Origin: an uncultured Lachnospiraceae bacterium
GTDB taxonomy: Bacteria; Bacillota; Clostridia; Lachnospirales; Lachnospiraceae
Length of the DNA stretch: 64,000 nt
Direction: 5' to 3'
NCBI GenBank assembly: GCA_910584945.1
Contig: CAJUDY010000001.1
Location: forward strand, 179,322 to 243,321
The first letter of the stretch is position 1; every line of letters begins with the position of its first letter. The translations under genes and the position numbers were made by a program. Below the pieces are notes generated by a model, which saw nothing but the letters and a program-made list of their open reading frames with translations, was not told the DNA's origin and made no database searches. Positions 6,852 through 15,507 of the stretch are shown one piece after another.

Positions 6852-8303
6852 ATGATCTTACTGCAAAGAAGTATAAAAGCGCTGCGTTACCACTGGAAAA
6901 GAACCCTGCTGGTGATGGCAGTGTACACCGTTCTGTTTTCCCTGCTTCTGCTCATGGCGGTCTTGAACATCACTTCCGAGCAGCAGATCTGGGATACCCA
7001 GATGGGTATCGGCAATTCGGTCCTTGTGCGGAAGGTGCGGCTGGAAGATCCGAATAGGCGGGACAGCCTGAGCATGTTCAAGGAGGAGGAGGTACAGACG
7101 CTGACTACGGACGCAAGGGTGGCGTCCTACAACCTCCTGGTCAAGGGAGGCGCCAACCTGACGGAGGGGACGCCGTACATCGCGGATCAGACGATGTATG
7201 ACGATCTGCTTAGGAGAGTTCCCGACTTGGAAGAGCGGGATGATAACGCCCAGTTCATCGGTGTGACCGACAGCCAGTATTCCGTCTTCTTTTCCGGCGC
7301 GGGCTTCTGCCTGATCGACGGAAGCGGCATCACCCGGGCCGATGAAGGACAGAATGTGGTTCTGATCTCGGAAAAGGTTGCCGCGATCAACGGGTGGCAT
7401 GTGGGAGACCGCATCGCCCTCGCCACGACAAAAAACTATGGTCTGTCAAAGGGCACCCCCTTCGAGGCCGAGATCAAGGGAATCTATGCCTGCCCGGAGG
7501 ATTCTTTTATCCGGGACACCGTAGAATATACGCCGGATGGTCTTCCGGAAAACTATATCTTCATTCCCCAGACCACCATCACGGCCATGGAGCCGCTCCT
7601 CTGTCAGGTCAATATGGTCTTTCTTTATCTGCAAAGCCCGGACCTGATCGAATCGTATATCGCGGATATGAGCGGGGAACTGGGCGACGTGGCGGAGGAC
7701 ATCACTCAGAGGGGATGGCATGTACAGTTTCGGTATACCTGGGACGAGGAATGGAATCAGATCGTGAGCGCTCCGTTTCAGGAGATCAGCCGCGTGACGG
7801 GAGCGGTGATGGCGGTGATTCTTCTTGGAACTCTGGCCGTCGTGATTCTGATCTCTTCCGGAGAACTCCGGGAAAAGAAAAGGGAGCTGGGCGTCTGGCT
7901 TGCCTGCGGGGAAAGGAAAGGCAGAATCCTGACGCAGACGCTTCTGGAGAAGCTGCTTCCCATCGTCGTCGCCGGGGCCGCGGCGCTTACCATCAGTCTG
8001 GCGGCGGCAGGGCCGGTCAGCCGGATGATCGTCTCTGATACTTCGGAGCAGTTCAACCGGCAGATCCAGGAACAGCGCCAGGAAGTCGGCTTCTGGGAAA
8101 TATGCTACATCATGGAGGTGGAGCTGCGCGCCGGGAATTACGACTATTTTTATGTGAGCAGTCAGGTGGATCTGTACCGGAGCCGGGGAGCGATCGCCGG
8201 GGCCGCGTGGGGGGGCTTTGGCCTTCTGGGAGCCGTTCTGGCGCTGCAGATTTTCCTGGCCATGGGCAAAGATCCAAGGACGCTTCTGGGCGATACCCAG
8301 TGA
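6852..8303 (+). CDS. FtsX/MacB-type ABC transporter permease, first subunit
   Basis: 483-aa membrane protein with one N-terminal helix (about 17-39), a large extracytoplasmic MacB-like domain, and a C-terminal group of three helices (about 326-345, 374-396 and 454-474). This is the typical FtsX topology. It starts after AGGAGG. With the next two genes it forms a complete ABC unit, two permeases plus one ATPase. Such units in Firmicutes usually export or remove antimicrobial peptides, so export of, or immunity to, the local peptide is plausible. The DNA is clearly more GC-rich than the exporter before and the maturase after it. Confidence 0.85.
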   Translation: MILLQRSIKALRYHWKRTLLVMAVYTVLFSLLLLMAVLNITSEQQIWDTQMGIGNSVLVRKVRLEDPNRRDSLSMFKEEEVQTLTTDARVASYNLLVKGGANLTEGTPYIADQTMYDDLLRRVPDLEERDDNAQFIGVTDSQYSVFFSGAGFCLIDGSGITRADEGQNVVLISEKVAAINGWHVGDRIALATTKNYGLSKGTPFEAEIKGIYACPEDSFIRDTVEYTPDGLPENYIFIPQTTITAMEPLLCQVNMVFLYLQSPDLIESYIADMSGELGDVAEDITQRGWHVQFRYTWDEEWNQIVSAPFQEISRVTGAVMAVILLGTLAVVILISSGELREKKRELGVWLACGERKGRILTQTLLEKLLPIVVAGAAALTISLAAAGPVSRMIVSDTSEQFNRQIQEQRQEVGFWEICYIMEVELRAGNYDYFYVSSQVDLYRSRGAIAGAAWGGFGLLGAVLALQIFLAMGKDPRTLLGDTQ

Positions 8304-8332
8304 ATCCTTCGCAGAAATCAAGGAGTCAGAGC

Positions 8333-9616
8333 ATGAGAGGTGTAAAAAGAGGCATCAAAAATATCCTGTTTTACTGGAAGCGGAACCTTCTTTTCGGCGC
8401 GGCGTTTCTGGTGATCGCGGTGATCCTGGCGTTCATGGCGTCCATCCAGGGAAACGTGGCCGCCGCCATCGAGGAGACCGGCAGGAGGACGGATGCGACG
8501 CTGACGATCCGTGTCAGGGACGAAAGGGCGCTCAGCTATGATCAGGACATCTACTATCCCCGGGAGCTGGTCCGGGAGCTGGAATCGTGGGAAGAGGTGA
8601 AAGGGCTGGATTACCTTGCGCTTGCCAACGCCCGCGGAGTGGATGTGAAGGAGGTTTTCTCGGAAATCCAGCAGTCTTATAGAGAAGCAGATGAGGAAGC
8701 GGGAAGAGAGCTTTACGAAAGCGAAGCAGAGAGAAACGCCGGACAGATCACCGTCATCGGAAGCAACGATCTTGAAAAGACCTGGAAGTTTAAAAAGCGG
8801 GGTGTGGAGGTGACGGAGGGAGAAGGCATTTCTCCGGAAAACGCATCCCAGGCGACGGCGGTGGTCAGCGAACGCTTTTTAGAGTGGAACATGCTGAAGA
8901 TCGGCGACTGGATCACGTTGGTCAACGCGTTTGACGAGGCCCGTACCATGAAGGTAAAAGTGATCGGAACCCATTCCGGGAATTACGACAGCGGATCGGT
9001 GGCGGACGCGGAGATGAACTACATCTATGTGCCGCTGGACGAGTGTCTGCGCTTCAACGGAGGAGAGGTAGTGCAGACGACGGCGGTCGTCCGGGACCCG
9101 AAGGAGATCGGGGCGCTTAAGGAGAAGCTGCAGGACTTTCTGGGAGAAAGATACGCGATCCAGGAAGACAGTATGCGGTATCTGAAGGCGGTCACTCCCC
9201 TGCGGGGGGTACAGAAGGTATGCGGGCTTATGCTCGGGATCACCTGCGGGATTCTGCTTTTGATCCTGGTCCTGGTCATCGGAAGAATGTTATTGAATCT
9301 GAGAAAAGAGATCGGGCTCTGGAGGTCTCTCGGAGAGACGAGGCTGATTCTGCTGGTGCAGACAGGGACCGGCATACTGCTTCCGATCTTTGCGGGAATG
9401 ATCGCAGGAGACGCGATGTCCTGCTGGCTGGAGTCCTGGTTCGCGGCGGGCATGGCCTGGCTTTTGCCCTCTTTTCCGGATCTTGTCTTTCGCCTGTCCC
9501 GGCGGGCCATCGGGCAGATCACGGGAGTGACGTTTCTGGCAGCGGTCCTGATTCTGATCCTGTTATTTTTTGTAACCACCGGAAAGAAAGCAACGGAATT
9601 GTTGAGAGAGGAATAG
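8333..9616 (+). CDS. FtsX/MacB-type ABC transporter permease, second subunit
   Basis: 427-aa permease of the same type as the preceding gene: N-terminal helix near 18-40, an extracytoplasmic domain with alternating charged segments, and three C-terminal helices. The ATG at 8333 (MRGVKRGIKNI) follows AAGGAG; an open frame extends further upstream but only overlaps the previous gene out of frame. The two permeases are not identical and probably form a heterodimer with the ATPase that follows 5 nt later. Confidence 0.85.
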   Translation: MRGVKRGIKNILFYWKRNLLFGAAFLVIAVILAFMASIQGNVAAAIEETGRRTDATLTIRVRDERALSYDQDIYYPRELVRELESWEEVKGLDYLALANARGVDVKEVFSEIQQSYREADEEAGRELYESEAERNAGQITVIGSNDLEKTWKFKKRGVEVTEGEGISPENASQATAVVSERFLEWNMLKIGDWITLVNAFDEARTMKVKVIGTHSGNYDSGSVADAEMNYIYVPLDECLRFNGGEVVQTTAVVRDPKEIGALKEKLQDFLGERYAIQEDSMRYLKAVTPLRGVQKVCGLMLGITCGILLLILVLVIGRMLLNLRKEIGLWRSLGETRLILLVQTGTGILLPIFAGMIAGDAMSCWLESWFAAGMAWLLPSFPDLVFRLSRRAIGQITGVTFLAAVLILILLFFVTTGKKATELLREE

Positions 9617-9621
9617 AGCGG

Positions 9622-10308
9622 ATGGAAAGAGAAGAGATCTTAAGAATGGACAAGGTAAGCTATTCTTATTTTTCCAAAACCGGGGAACTGAAGATCCTGA
9701 AGGACGCGGATTATGTATTCTGCACCGGAGAGATGTATGCCGTCATGGGACCGTCCGGTTCCGGCAAGACGACCACGCTCTCCCTGCTGGAAGCCCTGGA
9801 CCGGCCGCAGAAAGGAACGATCCTCTATAAGGGGCAGGACATTCAGAAGATCGGAGAAGAGCGGTATCGGAGGCAGCACATCGGAATTGTGTTTCAGGCC
9901 TTCCATCTGTTCCCGTATCTCAATGTCCGGGAGAACGTAGAGGTGTCCATGGAAATCTCCGGAAAGACAGCGGGGAAAAGAGCGCGTGCGGAGGAGCTTC
10001 TGCGAAGAGTGGGCTTAAAGGAGACGCATTACGGGCAGAAAGTGGAAAAGCTGTCCGGCGGGGAGCAGCAGCGGGTTGCGATAGCACGTGCGCTGGCGGC
10101 GGAGGCGGAAGTGATTCTGGCCGACGAACCCACCGGGAATCTGGACGAAGAGACCGCCGCACAGATTCGGGAGCTCTTCCGCGACATGGCCCACGAGATG
10201 GGCAAATGCGTGATCGTGGTGACTCACTCCCAGGAATTCGCAAAAGGAGCGGATACGATCATATGGCTGAAAAACAGAAAGCTGATCACGGACCGGGGCG
10301 GAGAATGA
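9622..10308 (+). CDS. ABC transporter ATPase, MacB/LolD type
   Basis: 228-aa ATPase with Walker A GPSGSGKTT, Q-loop FQAFHLFPYLNVRENV, signature LSGGEQQRVAIARALA, Walker B VILADEPTGNLD and the switch His in VVTHS. The GNLD after Walker B is typical of the MacB/LolD/FtsE group that pairs with FtsX-like permeases. Start ATG 9622 is 5 nt after the permease stop. It energises the permeases at 6852-9616. One nucleotide separates it from the subtilisin-like gene, so transporter and peptide-processing genes are likely one transcript. Confidence 0.9.
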   Translation: MEREEILRMDKVSYSYFSKTGELKILKDADYVFCTGEMYAVMGPSGSGKTTTLSLLEALDRPQKGTILYKGQDIQKIGEERYRRQHIGIVFQAFHLFPYLNVRENVEVSMEISGKTAGKRARAEELLRRVGLKETHYGQKVEKLSGGEQQRVAIARALAAEAEVILADEPTGNLDEETAAQIRELFRDMAHEMGKCVIVVTHSQEFAKGADTIIWLKNRKLITDRGGE

Positions 10309-10309
10309 G

Positions 10310-11440
10310 ATGGTTTCGGTCGTTGTAATCGATGACGGAATCTGGACCGATGAAACAGAAGTGATGTCGAAAGTGACTGCCAGGTATGAGGCCGACGACA
10401 GCGGGAAGGTATGTCTGTGCGAGACAGAAGTTCGTTCGGAAGATACCCATGGGGGAATCTGCGCGTATATCATACAGGACGTCTGTCCAGAGGTACGTTT
10501 TGTCAGTCTTCGGATCTTGAATCACAGAGGGAAATGCTGCGGAAAAAAGCTGAGAGCGGCTCTCGAATGGTGTACAAAACATGACTGCGATATCGTTCAC
10601 ATGAGTCTGGCTACCAGAAGCTATCATGATTATTCACTGATCAAGGATATCGTTCCTGAATTGCTGGAACAGAATAAGCTTTTGGTGTCGGCGGTTGATA
10701 ATGCGGGGGTGGTGTCTTATCCCGCATTTTTCCAAGGGGTATTTGCCGTATTTATGGATCATAAAGACCGATTTGCCGAGGGAACATCCGGTCTTTTTTA
10801 TGCGGAAAATATGCGGTTCTTCACCGTAGGGGTTCAATACCGCAAAAGAAAGAGAAACGCTGCAGGAGAATGGATAAAACTGGATTTTGCCAACAGTTAT
10901 GCTGCTGCGGCACTGACAGGATATCTTGCAAAATTTATGGCTTCCGGCAGTCATAAAAAGGCATCTGATCTCAGAAAGGCATTTTTCCGGGAAATATATC
11001 GCAATGGCGGGTGTGTAAAAGGAGTATTTCCAAGACTGTATGCGACAGGCAGAGCCCGGACGGTTCCTGCAATCGGAATCATTCAGGAGGACGCGGCGCT
11101 GTTAAAAGAAGTTACGGATTTCTATAAAGAAAATGGGTACCGTGTGGCGGCCTTTACAGAATGCCATACAGAAGATGATATCCCGCTTCGTTTTTATTTC
11201 GATGAGCAAATGGTCATTGATGAAGTCTTTCTGCTGAATATGGAAGAGATTTATCACCCGGATCTGATTCTCTTTCAGGCAGCTTCCGACGATATCGTAA
11301 CATCAAAAGAGGTGGAAATGCTTATAAAAACCAAAGGGCATCAAATAGAAGTGTGGACAGAGGAACGCAAACGCCGGTTTGCGGATAAAGAGGAAGCCTT
11401 TTACGCTTCGATGGACATTTTAATGGGGATTGAGAGATGA
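10310..11440 (+). CDS. Subtilisin-fold (S8-like) protein of the peptide maturation system
   Basis: 376-aa cytoplasmic protein without a signal peptide. Residues 4-200 keep the subtilisin order: Asp8 in VVIDDGI, His47 in THGG, oxyanion Asn131 in SAVDNAG and Ser196 in ANSYAAAAL. The usual GTS-x-A-x-P around the serine is altered, and the Asp motif is DDG instead of D-S/T-G. The C-terminal 130 residues form a separate alpha/beta region I do not recognise. S8-like proteins accompany CcpM-type radical SAM enzymes in clostridia; leader cleavage is the obvious role but unproven. The next gene overlaps its last bases. Confidence 0.78.
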   Translation: MVSVVVIDDGIWTDETEVMSKVTARYEADDSGKVCLCETEVRSEDTHGGICAYIIQDVCPEVRFVSLRILNHRGKCCGKKLRAALEWCTKHDCDIVHMSLATRSYHDYSLIKDIVPELLEQNKLLVSAVDNAGVVSYPAFFQGVFAVFMDHKDRFAEGTSGLFYAENMRFFTVGVQYRKRKRNAAGEWIKLDFANSYAAAALTGYLAKFMASGSHKKASDLRKAFFREIYRNGGCVKGVFPRLYATGRARTVPAIGIIQEDAALLKEVTDFYKENGYRVAAFTECHTEDDIPLRFYFDEQMVIDEVFLLNMEEIYHPDLILFQAASDDIVTSKEVEMLIKTKGHQIEVWTEERKRRFADKEEAFYASMDILMGIER

Positions 11441-12879
11441 AAAAGCAAGCGACCAATGAGTTACCATTTATACATTTGTTCGAAACCATTTCCGGATATT
11501 ATCTGTACGATGTAAACCGGAATAAATTTATACAGATACCAAAGGATGTATATAGATTTCTGGAACATCAGCAGAAGCTTTCTGAGCAGAATCCGGCGTC
11601 GGCAGCGACAGAGACCTATGTAAATCATTTGATGCAAAGAGGTTTTTTAAAAAGCAGGCATGTTGAGAAAGTGAAGCATCCGTATACGGATGTTGCAAAA
11701 TATTTTTTAAAGCACCATATTGTGCATTTGGTATTGCAGATCACCCAAAGCTGTAATTTGCGCTGTGAATATTGTGTTTATTCTGGCAACTACAGGAACC
11801 GAACACATTCCAACAAGCAGATGACCTTCGAAACTGCCCGGCGCGCCATGGATTACTATATCGCGCATTCCAGGGATGCGGAACAGCTGTCCGTTGGATT
11901 TTACGGAGGAGAACCCTGCTTAAATTATAAGCTTATTCAAAAATGTGTTGCCTATATGGAAGCGGCTGCGGAAGGCCGGGACGTCCTGTACAGCATGACA
12001 ACCAATGCAACCCTTTTAGACAAAGAGAATATTGATTTTTTTGTTCAACATGGTTTTCATCTCCTGATCAGTCTCGACGGACCGGAAGAAATCCATAATA
12101 AACACAGGAAATTTGCATCTGACCGAGCGGGCACATTCCAGACGGTCCTGCAAAACATCCAATATATGAAAAACAATCATCCCGAGTACTGTCACAAAAA
12201 TGTGGCATTCAACATGGTTGTCGATTCGGAAAACGGTTTTTTTCAGCTCAGTGAATTTATAAGAAAAAATCCTGTTATCTCAGACATGGTTTTCCAGACA
12301 AATATGATTGATCCTAAGAATACGGATGCAGTCCCGTCAGTGAATCCGGCCTATCTGGAAGAAATGAATTATGAGCGATTCCTGTTATTTTTGGAATTAT
12401 TAGGAAAAGTGCCAAAGGGCAGCGCGTCAAAACTTTTAGCCACCTATGGAAGGGAATTAAGACGGACTCTTTATGAAAACAATTCGCTCATTATGAGCCT
12501 GCCCGAGGAAGGACATCATTCCGGTCCCTGCGTACCAGGCAGCGTACGTTTGTTTGTGACCACCGATGGTTTGTTTTATCCATGCGAAAGGGTCAGCGAA
12601 GAGTTAAAAGAGGCTGTGATCGGAGACATAGACAAGGGGATTGATCTGGGGCGTGCGGAAGATCTATTAAATTATGGAAGACAATCTGCTTCCAGGTGCA
12701 GAAACTGTTGGGCGTACAGATGCTGTGATCAGTGCATCTCATACATGGATGAGGACGAGCAGCGTATGGAGAAATATTGTGAGATCACCAGATTAAATGT
12801 ACAGGAACGTATAAAAGATGCATGTACATTGGAAGCATTGGGATTTGACTATGCATTGACAGAGGATGAAACGGAGTAG
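11437..12879 (+). CDS. Radical SAM/SPASM peptide maturase, CcpM-like
   Basis: 480-aa enzyme. The N-terminal 90 residues resemble a peptide-binding RRE-like region (FETISGYYLYDVNRNKF). The radical SAM core begins with CNLRCEYC (Cys 106, 110 and 113), which binds the 4Fe-4S cluster that cleaves S-adenosylmethionine, and continues with GGEP. The C-terminal SPASM region has Cys in GPCVPGS, FYPCERV, CRNCWAYRCCDQC and KYC for auxiliary clusters. This layout matches the Cys-rich-peptide maturases of clostridia that make thioether or related crosslinks. The neighbours (subtilisin-like protein, TIGR04066-like protein, carrier-like protein) are the set described with that class. Substrate would be the peptide at 6538-6744. 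Confidence 0.9.
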   Translation: MKKQATNELPFIHLFETISGYYLYDVNRNKFIQIPKDVYRFLEHQQKLSEQNPASAATETYVNHLMQRGFLKSRHVEKVKHPYTDVAKYFLKHHIVHLVLQITQSCNLRCEYCVYSGNYRNRTHSNKQMTFETARRAMDYYIAHSRDAEQLSVGFYGGEPCLNYKLIQKCVAYMEAAAEGRDVLYSMTTNATLLDKENIDFFVQHGFHLLISLDGPEEIHNKHRKFASDRAGTFQTVLQNIQYMKNNHPEYCHKNVAFNMVVDSENGFFQLSEFIRKNPVISDMVFQTNMIDPKNTDAVPSVNPAYLEEMNYERFLLFLELLGKVPKGSASKLLATYGRELRRTLYENNSLIMSLPEEGHHSGPCVPGSVRLFVTTDGLFYPCERVSEELKEAVIGDIDKGIDLGRAEDLLNYGRQSASRCRNCWAYRCCDQCISYMDEDEQRMEKYCEITRLNVQERIKDACTLEALGFDYALTEDETE

Positions 12880-12888
12880 AGAGGATTT

Positions 12889-13950
12889 ATGATGGAGGGA
12901 AAAACCAGGGTATTAATCTATCCATACAGCAGATTGCTTCGGCCGTTTGTCGTATATCAGGATTTGCTGGGACATGATATGAAGATAACCAGTGTGGTAA
13001 GTCCAGGCGGCTTTGGGCTTGCAGGGGATGTGATCGATTCTTTTGGAGAAAAATATGTGGTCCAGACAGATTTTGAAAAGGAAATCAGTCATTGCGATTG
13101 TGTCTGGTTCTGTGAAGATGAGCAGCATGAGCTGCCGGAAAAAACCTTAAGGGATAAATTATTAAAAGTCTTAAAACATGACAAAAAAATAATCTATACG
13201 AGAAAAGAGCGATTTGACGATATTGATCTGAAGCCATATATAAGAGCGGCTGCAAACGAGAAAAGAAAAGTCGACTTGATGTTTATGAACAAACTGCTTG
13301 CCATCGACGTTCCTGTTATTACCATTTTGGGAAACTATAAAAATACGGATCAGCTGGAAGTACAGCTGGCATTAAACTATGAGTTTACAAAAAGGGGCTA
13401 TAAAGTAACTTCCATCGTTCCCATGCAGTCGGCTTCTTTGCTTCACGCCCATACAATCCCGGAATCCGTTACCAGGGACCAGAAGAATGCAAACGACCGA
13501 ATCATTTCTATAAATCATTATCTGAAAGTGCTGGCTGACGATGAAAAACCGGATATCATGATGGTTGGAATTCCTGGCGGAATCTACCCCTATGACGATA
13601 CTGCCTGCATAGAATTTGGACAAAATATTTATGAGACCATCCATGCTGTAAAAAGTGATTTCTCTATTTTGTGCAGTATATATGGAGCATGGATAGAGGA
13701 GGAATTGGAAAGAGAAAAAGATTTGTTGAAAAACAGATATCAGCTTGCCATAGATCTGGTTCATCTGTCCCCCTATTATTGGAACAAAAATGAAAACTCA
13801 GCGAATATCCGTCGAGGAGATACCATAGAATTGGATGATGATTTTCTATATGAAAAAGTTCCCAGGCTGGACAAATCTGATATCTGGAATCTGCGCAAAT
13901 ATGAGAATGTTCAAAAAGTCACAGATCAAATTATAGATGCACTTTCGTGA
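12889..13950 (+). CDS. Peptide maturation system protein, TIGR04066-like
   Basis: 353-aa cytoplasmic protein found in my knowledge only beside CcpM-type radical SAM enzymes. The N-terminal part begins TRVLIYPYSRLLRPFVVYQ. From about residue 140 a Rossmann or P-loop-like segment starts (VPVITILGNYKNTDQLEVQ), without the Lys of a true Walker A. It continues with DIMMVGIPGGIYPYD, reminiscent of the C-terminal half of DUF1611-type proteins. No catalytic residues can be named. It probably helps peptide modification or recognition. Tight spacing to the genes on both sides supports one operon. Confidence 0.78.
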   Translation: MMEGKTRVLIYPYSRLLRPFVVYQDLLGHDMKITSVVSPGGFGLAGDVIDSFGEKYVVQTDFEKEISHCDCVWFCEDEQHELPEKTLRDKLLKVLKHDKKIIYTRKERFDDIDLKPYIRAAANEKRKVDLMFMNKLLAIDVPVITILGNYKNTDQLEVQLALNYEFTKRGYKVTSIVPMQSASLLHAHTIPESVTRDQKNANDRIISINHYLKVLADDEKPDIMMVGIPGGIYPYDDTACIEFGQNIYETIHAVKSDFSILCSIYGAWIEEELEREKDLLKNRYQLAIDLVHLSPYYWNKNENSANIRRGDTIELDDDFLYEKVPRLDKSDIWNLRKYENVQKVTDQIIDALS

Positions 13951-13989
13951 AATAGAACATATAATTTGATAAAAGAGGAAAGGCTGGAT

Positions 13990-14250
13990 ATGGCAACCAC
14001 AGAAGAAAAAGTCAACGACATTTTTGTGAAATACACAAATATTGATTTCCTTTCTAATACGGAGCTGCAGGAGAGGAAATTAATGGGGGTTGAATTCATG
14101 ATACCGCCAAGAACCATGGCGTATTTGTATTGTAAATTGGAAGAAGAACTGCATATGAAATTCTCTCAGGATGCGGTTATAAGCGGAAATTTTGATACTT
14201 TTCGCAATATCTGTAATGTTGTTGCGGAGAATGTGGGTGAGGAGGGATAG
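13990..14250 (+). CDS. Acyl-carrier-protein-related peptide maturation protein
   Basis: 86-aa helical protein resembling an acyl carrier protein (EEKVNDIFVKYTNIDF...YLYCKLEEELHMKF). In a working carrier the phosphopantetheine Ser lies in a D-S-L motif; the aligned residues here read R-T-M, so it probably cannot be loaded and serves as a binding partner instead. This fits the carrier-related protein named for the CcpM system. ATG 13990 is preceded by GAGGAAAGG. Last gene of the cluster, tail-to-tail with a pseudogene. Confidence 0.75.
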   Translation: MATTEEKVNDIFVKYTNIDFLSNTELQERKLMGVEFMIPPRTMAYLYCKLEEELHMKFSQDAVISGNFDTFRNICNVVAENVGEEG

Positions 14251-14884
14251 AGTAGTTACGGATCGCCGATGATTCATGGGACGTTATTGGTGCTGCTGCA
14301 AAAGTAGTTAAACAATCTACAGATGCAACAGCACTATTTTTTGCCCAGTCCGTTCCCGCCACAGCTCCCATAAATGCCCTGCGGACTTCTTCATTCGGAA
14401 TATACACTTCTTCTTTTTCCGCATCATATGCAAGATATCCCAGGTGAATCAATATGGTGAGTACATCGTCTTTGCTGTGGATTCTCGTCAGATCATTCTC
14501 AAAAGTACCGGCATTAACTTTGCAGCGATCGCCTGCCAGCAGTCGGATGACCGCGCTTTGCAGTCCATCCTGATGGATGGCGATATAATATTTCAGAGAT
14601 TCATAGGCAATGGTGCCTGTCCAATAACTGTTATATTCTCTGTCAAGCATCGCGTTCGCCACAGAATTCGGACAATAGACGTGCTTTAGCCGCCGGAAGC
14701 TGTATCCGTCCTGAACCTTATGATTGCATGCATCTTCCCTGAATACCGCGTCCACCGCGTCCCATTCATCGATAATCATGACAAACTTTTCACCTGTCTT
14801 ATCCACATAAATCTGAGAACGGACCGCCTTTGCGAATGCTGCATGATTCGGGTTGAAATACTGTCCCATGTCGGTTACCTTCAT
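14177..14884 (-). pseudogene. Broken AAA-ATPase-like / DUF1703 family gene
   Basis: Matches in pieces the 550-600-aa proteins with an AAA-ATPase-like domain and a C-terminal PD-(D/E)XK nuclease region, common in anaerobes. It starts MGQYFNPNHAAF and YVDKTG, then jumps straight to FVMIIDEWD, so the Walker A region between them is missing. It then jumps to QDGYSFRRLKHVYCPNSVANAML, so the next block is gone too. After about DWAKNSAV the C-terminal nuclease region is replaced by unrelated codons. The deletions are in frame, but the protein cannot be functional as an ATPase. Confidence 0.75.
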
Positions 14885-14967
14885 ATTTTGTGTGCCTGTT
14901 CTGGATATATTATACACAACATTTCTTAAGGCATCAATCTATATTTCTGGAAATCAGCCATATCAAT

Positions 14968-14996
14968 TTGATTTTCTACTAATTTTTTGGTATACT
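14968..14996 (+). promoter_or_regulatory. Promoter of the three-gene AT-rich module
   Basis: TTGATT (14968-14973), 17-nt spacer, TATACT (14991-14996). It places the transcript start near 15003 and excludes any start codon before that. Confidence 0.65.
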
Positions 14997-15040
14997 ATAT
15001 AGAAAAGAAAGCTCAAAAATATGAGAGGAATCATACAAAT

Positions 15041-15496
15041 ATGGTTAAAATATATACGTCAAAAAAATATTTCAGACCAGAGGAGATACTGATAGACAAT
15101 GAATCATTTTTTGATAATACAGTTACGGCCAAATCATTTGATGAACTGTCATTGGATGTGATCATGAACATAGATAAGGCAAAGCTGATTGACAGAAACA
15201 TAGGAACCATAGAAACTCCTTTTGGAATTACCAGTATAGACAATGTATCAACCGGATGTAAAGCGGTTTTAAATTATATTTATATTTCAAACAATAAGAT
15301 CAGTTATAGGGATATAAAAGCAATAGATGCGACAGAATGTGGGTGGAATGCAATAGAAGAATTATTTAAGGCGATAGAAAAGAAAAAATATGAACTCGGA
15401 GTGATCATAGAGCACGATAATAAATTATTTCATTGCTCCGACAGAGATTATCTGGTAGATAATAAAAGACAGATACATTCATTATTAGATTTTTAG
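15041..15496 (+). CDS. DUF4869-like protein, first gene of AT-rich module
   Basis: 151-aa soluble protein, no signal or membrane segment. The order of features (MVKIYTSKKYF, then ETPFGITSIDNVSTGCKAVL, then ATECGWNAIEELFKAIE and a C-terminal two-strand unit with HDNKLFHCSDRDYL) resembles DUF4869, a family of about 150 residues in Clostridia with no known role. ATG 15041 is preceded by GAGAGGAA and lies downstream of the promoter; an upstream in-frame start at 14987 would lie inside the promoter. The gene is strikingly AT-rich against its neighbours, suggesting transfer. It is followed after 11 nt by the ATPase. Confidence 0.65.
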   Translation: MVKIYTSKKYFRPEEILIDNESFFDNTVTAKSFDELSLDVIMNIDKAKLIDRNIGTIETPFGITSIDNVSTGCKAVLNYIYISNNKISYRDIKAIDATECGWNAIEELFKAIEKKKYELGVIIEHDNKLFHCSDRDYLVDNKRQIHSLLDF

Positions 15497-15507
15497 GCAG
15501 GAGTGTC

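Noticed and set aside
8102..8332. Extended N-terminus of the second FtsX permease
   Set aside because: The extra frame is an out-of-frame overlap of the previous permease; ATG 8333 has a good ribosome site and a normal permease N-terminus.
9220..9621. Extended N-terminus of the MacB-type ATPase
   Set aside because: It overlaps the second permease out of frame; the ATPase fold begins right after ATG 9622.
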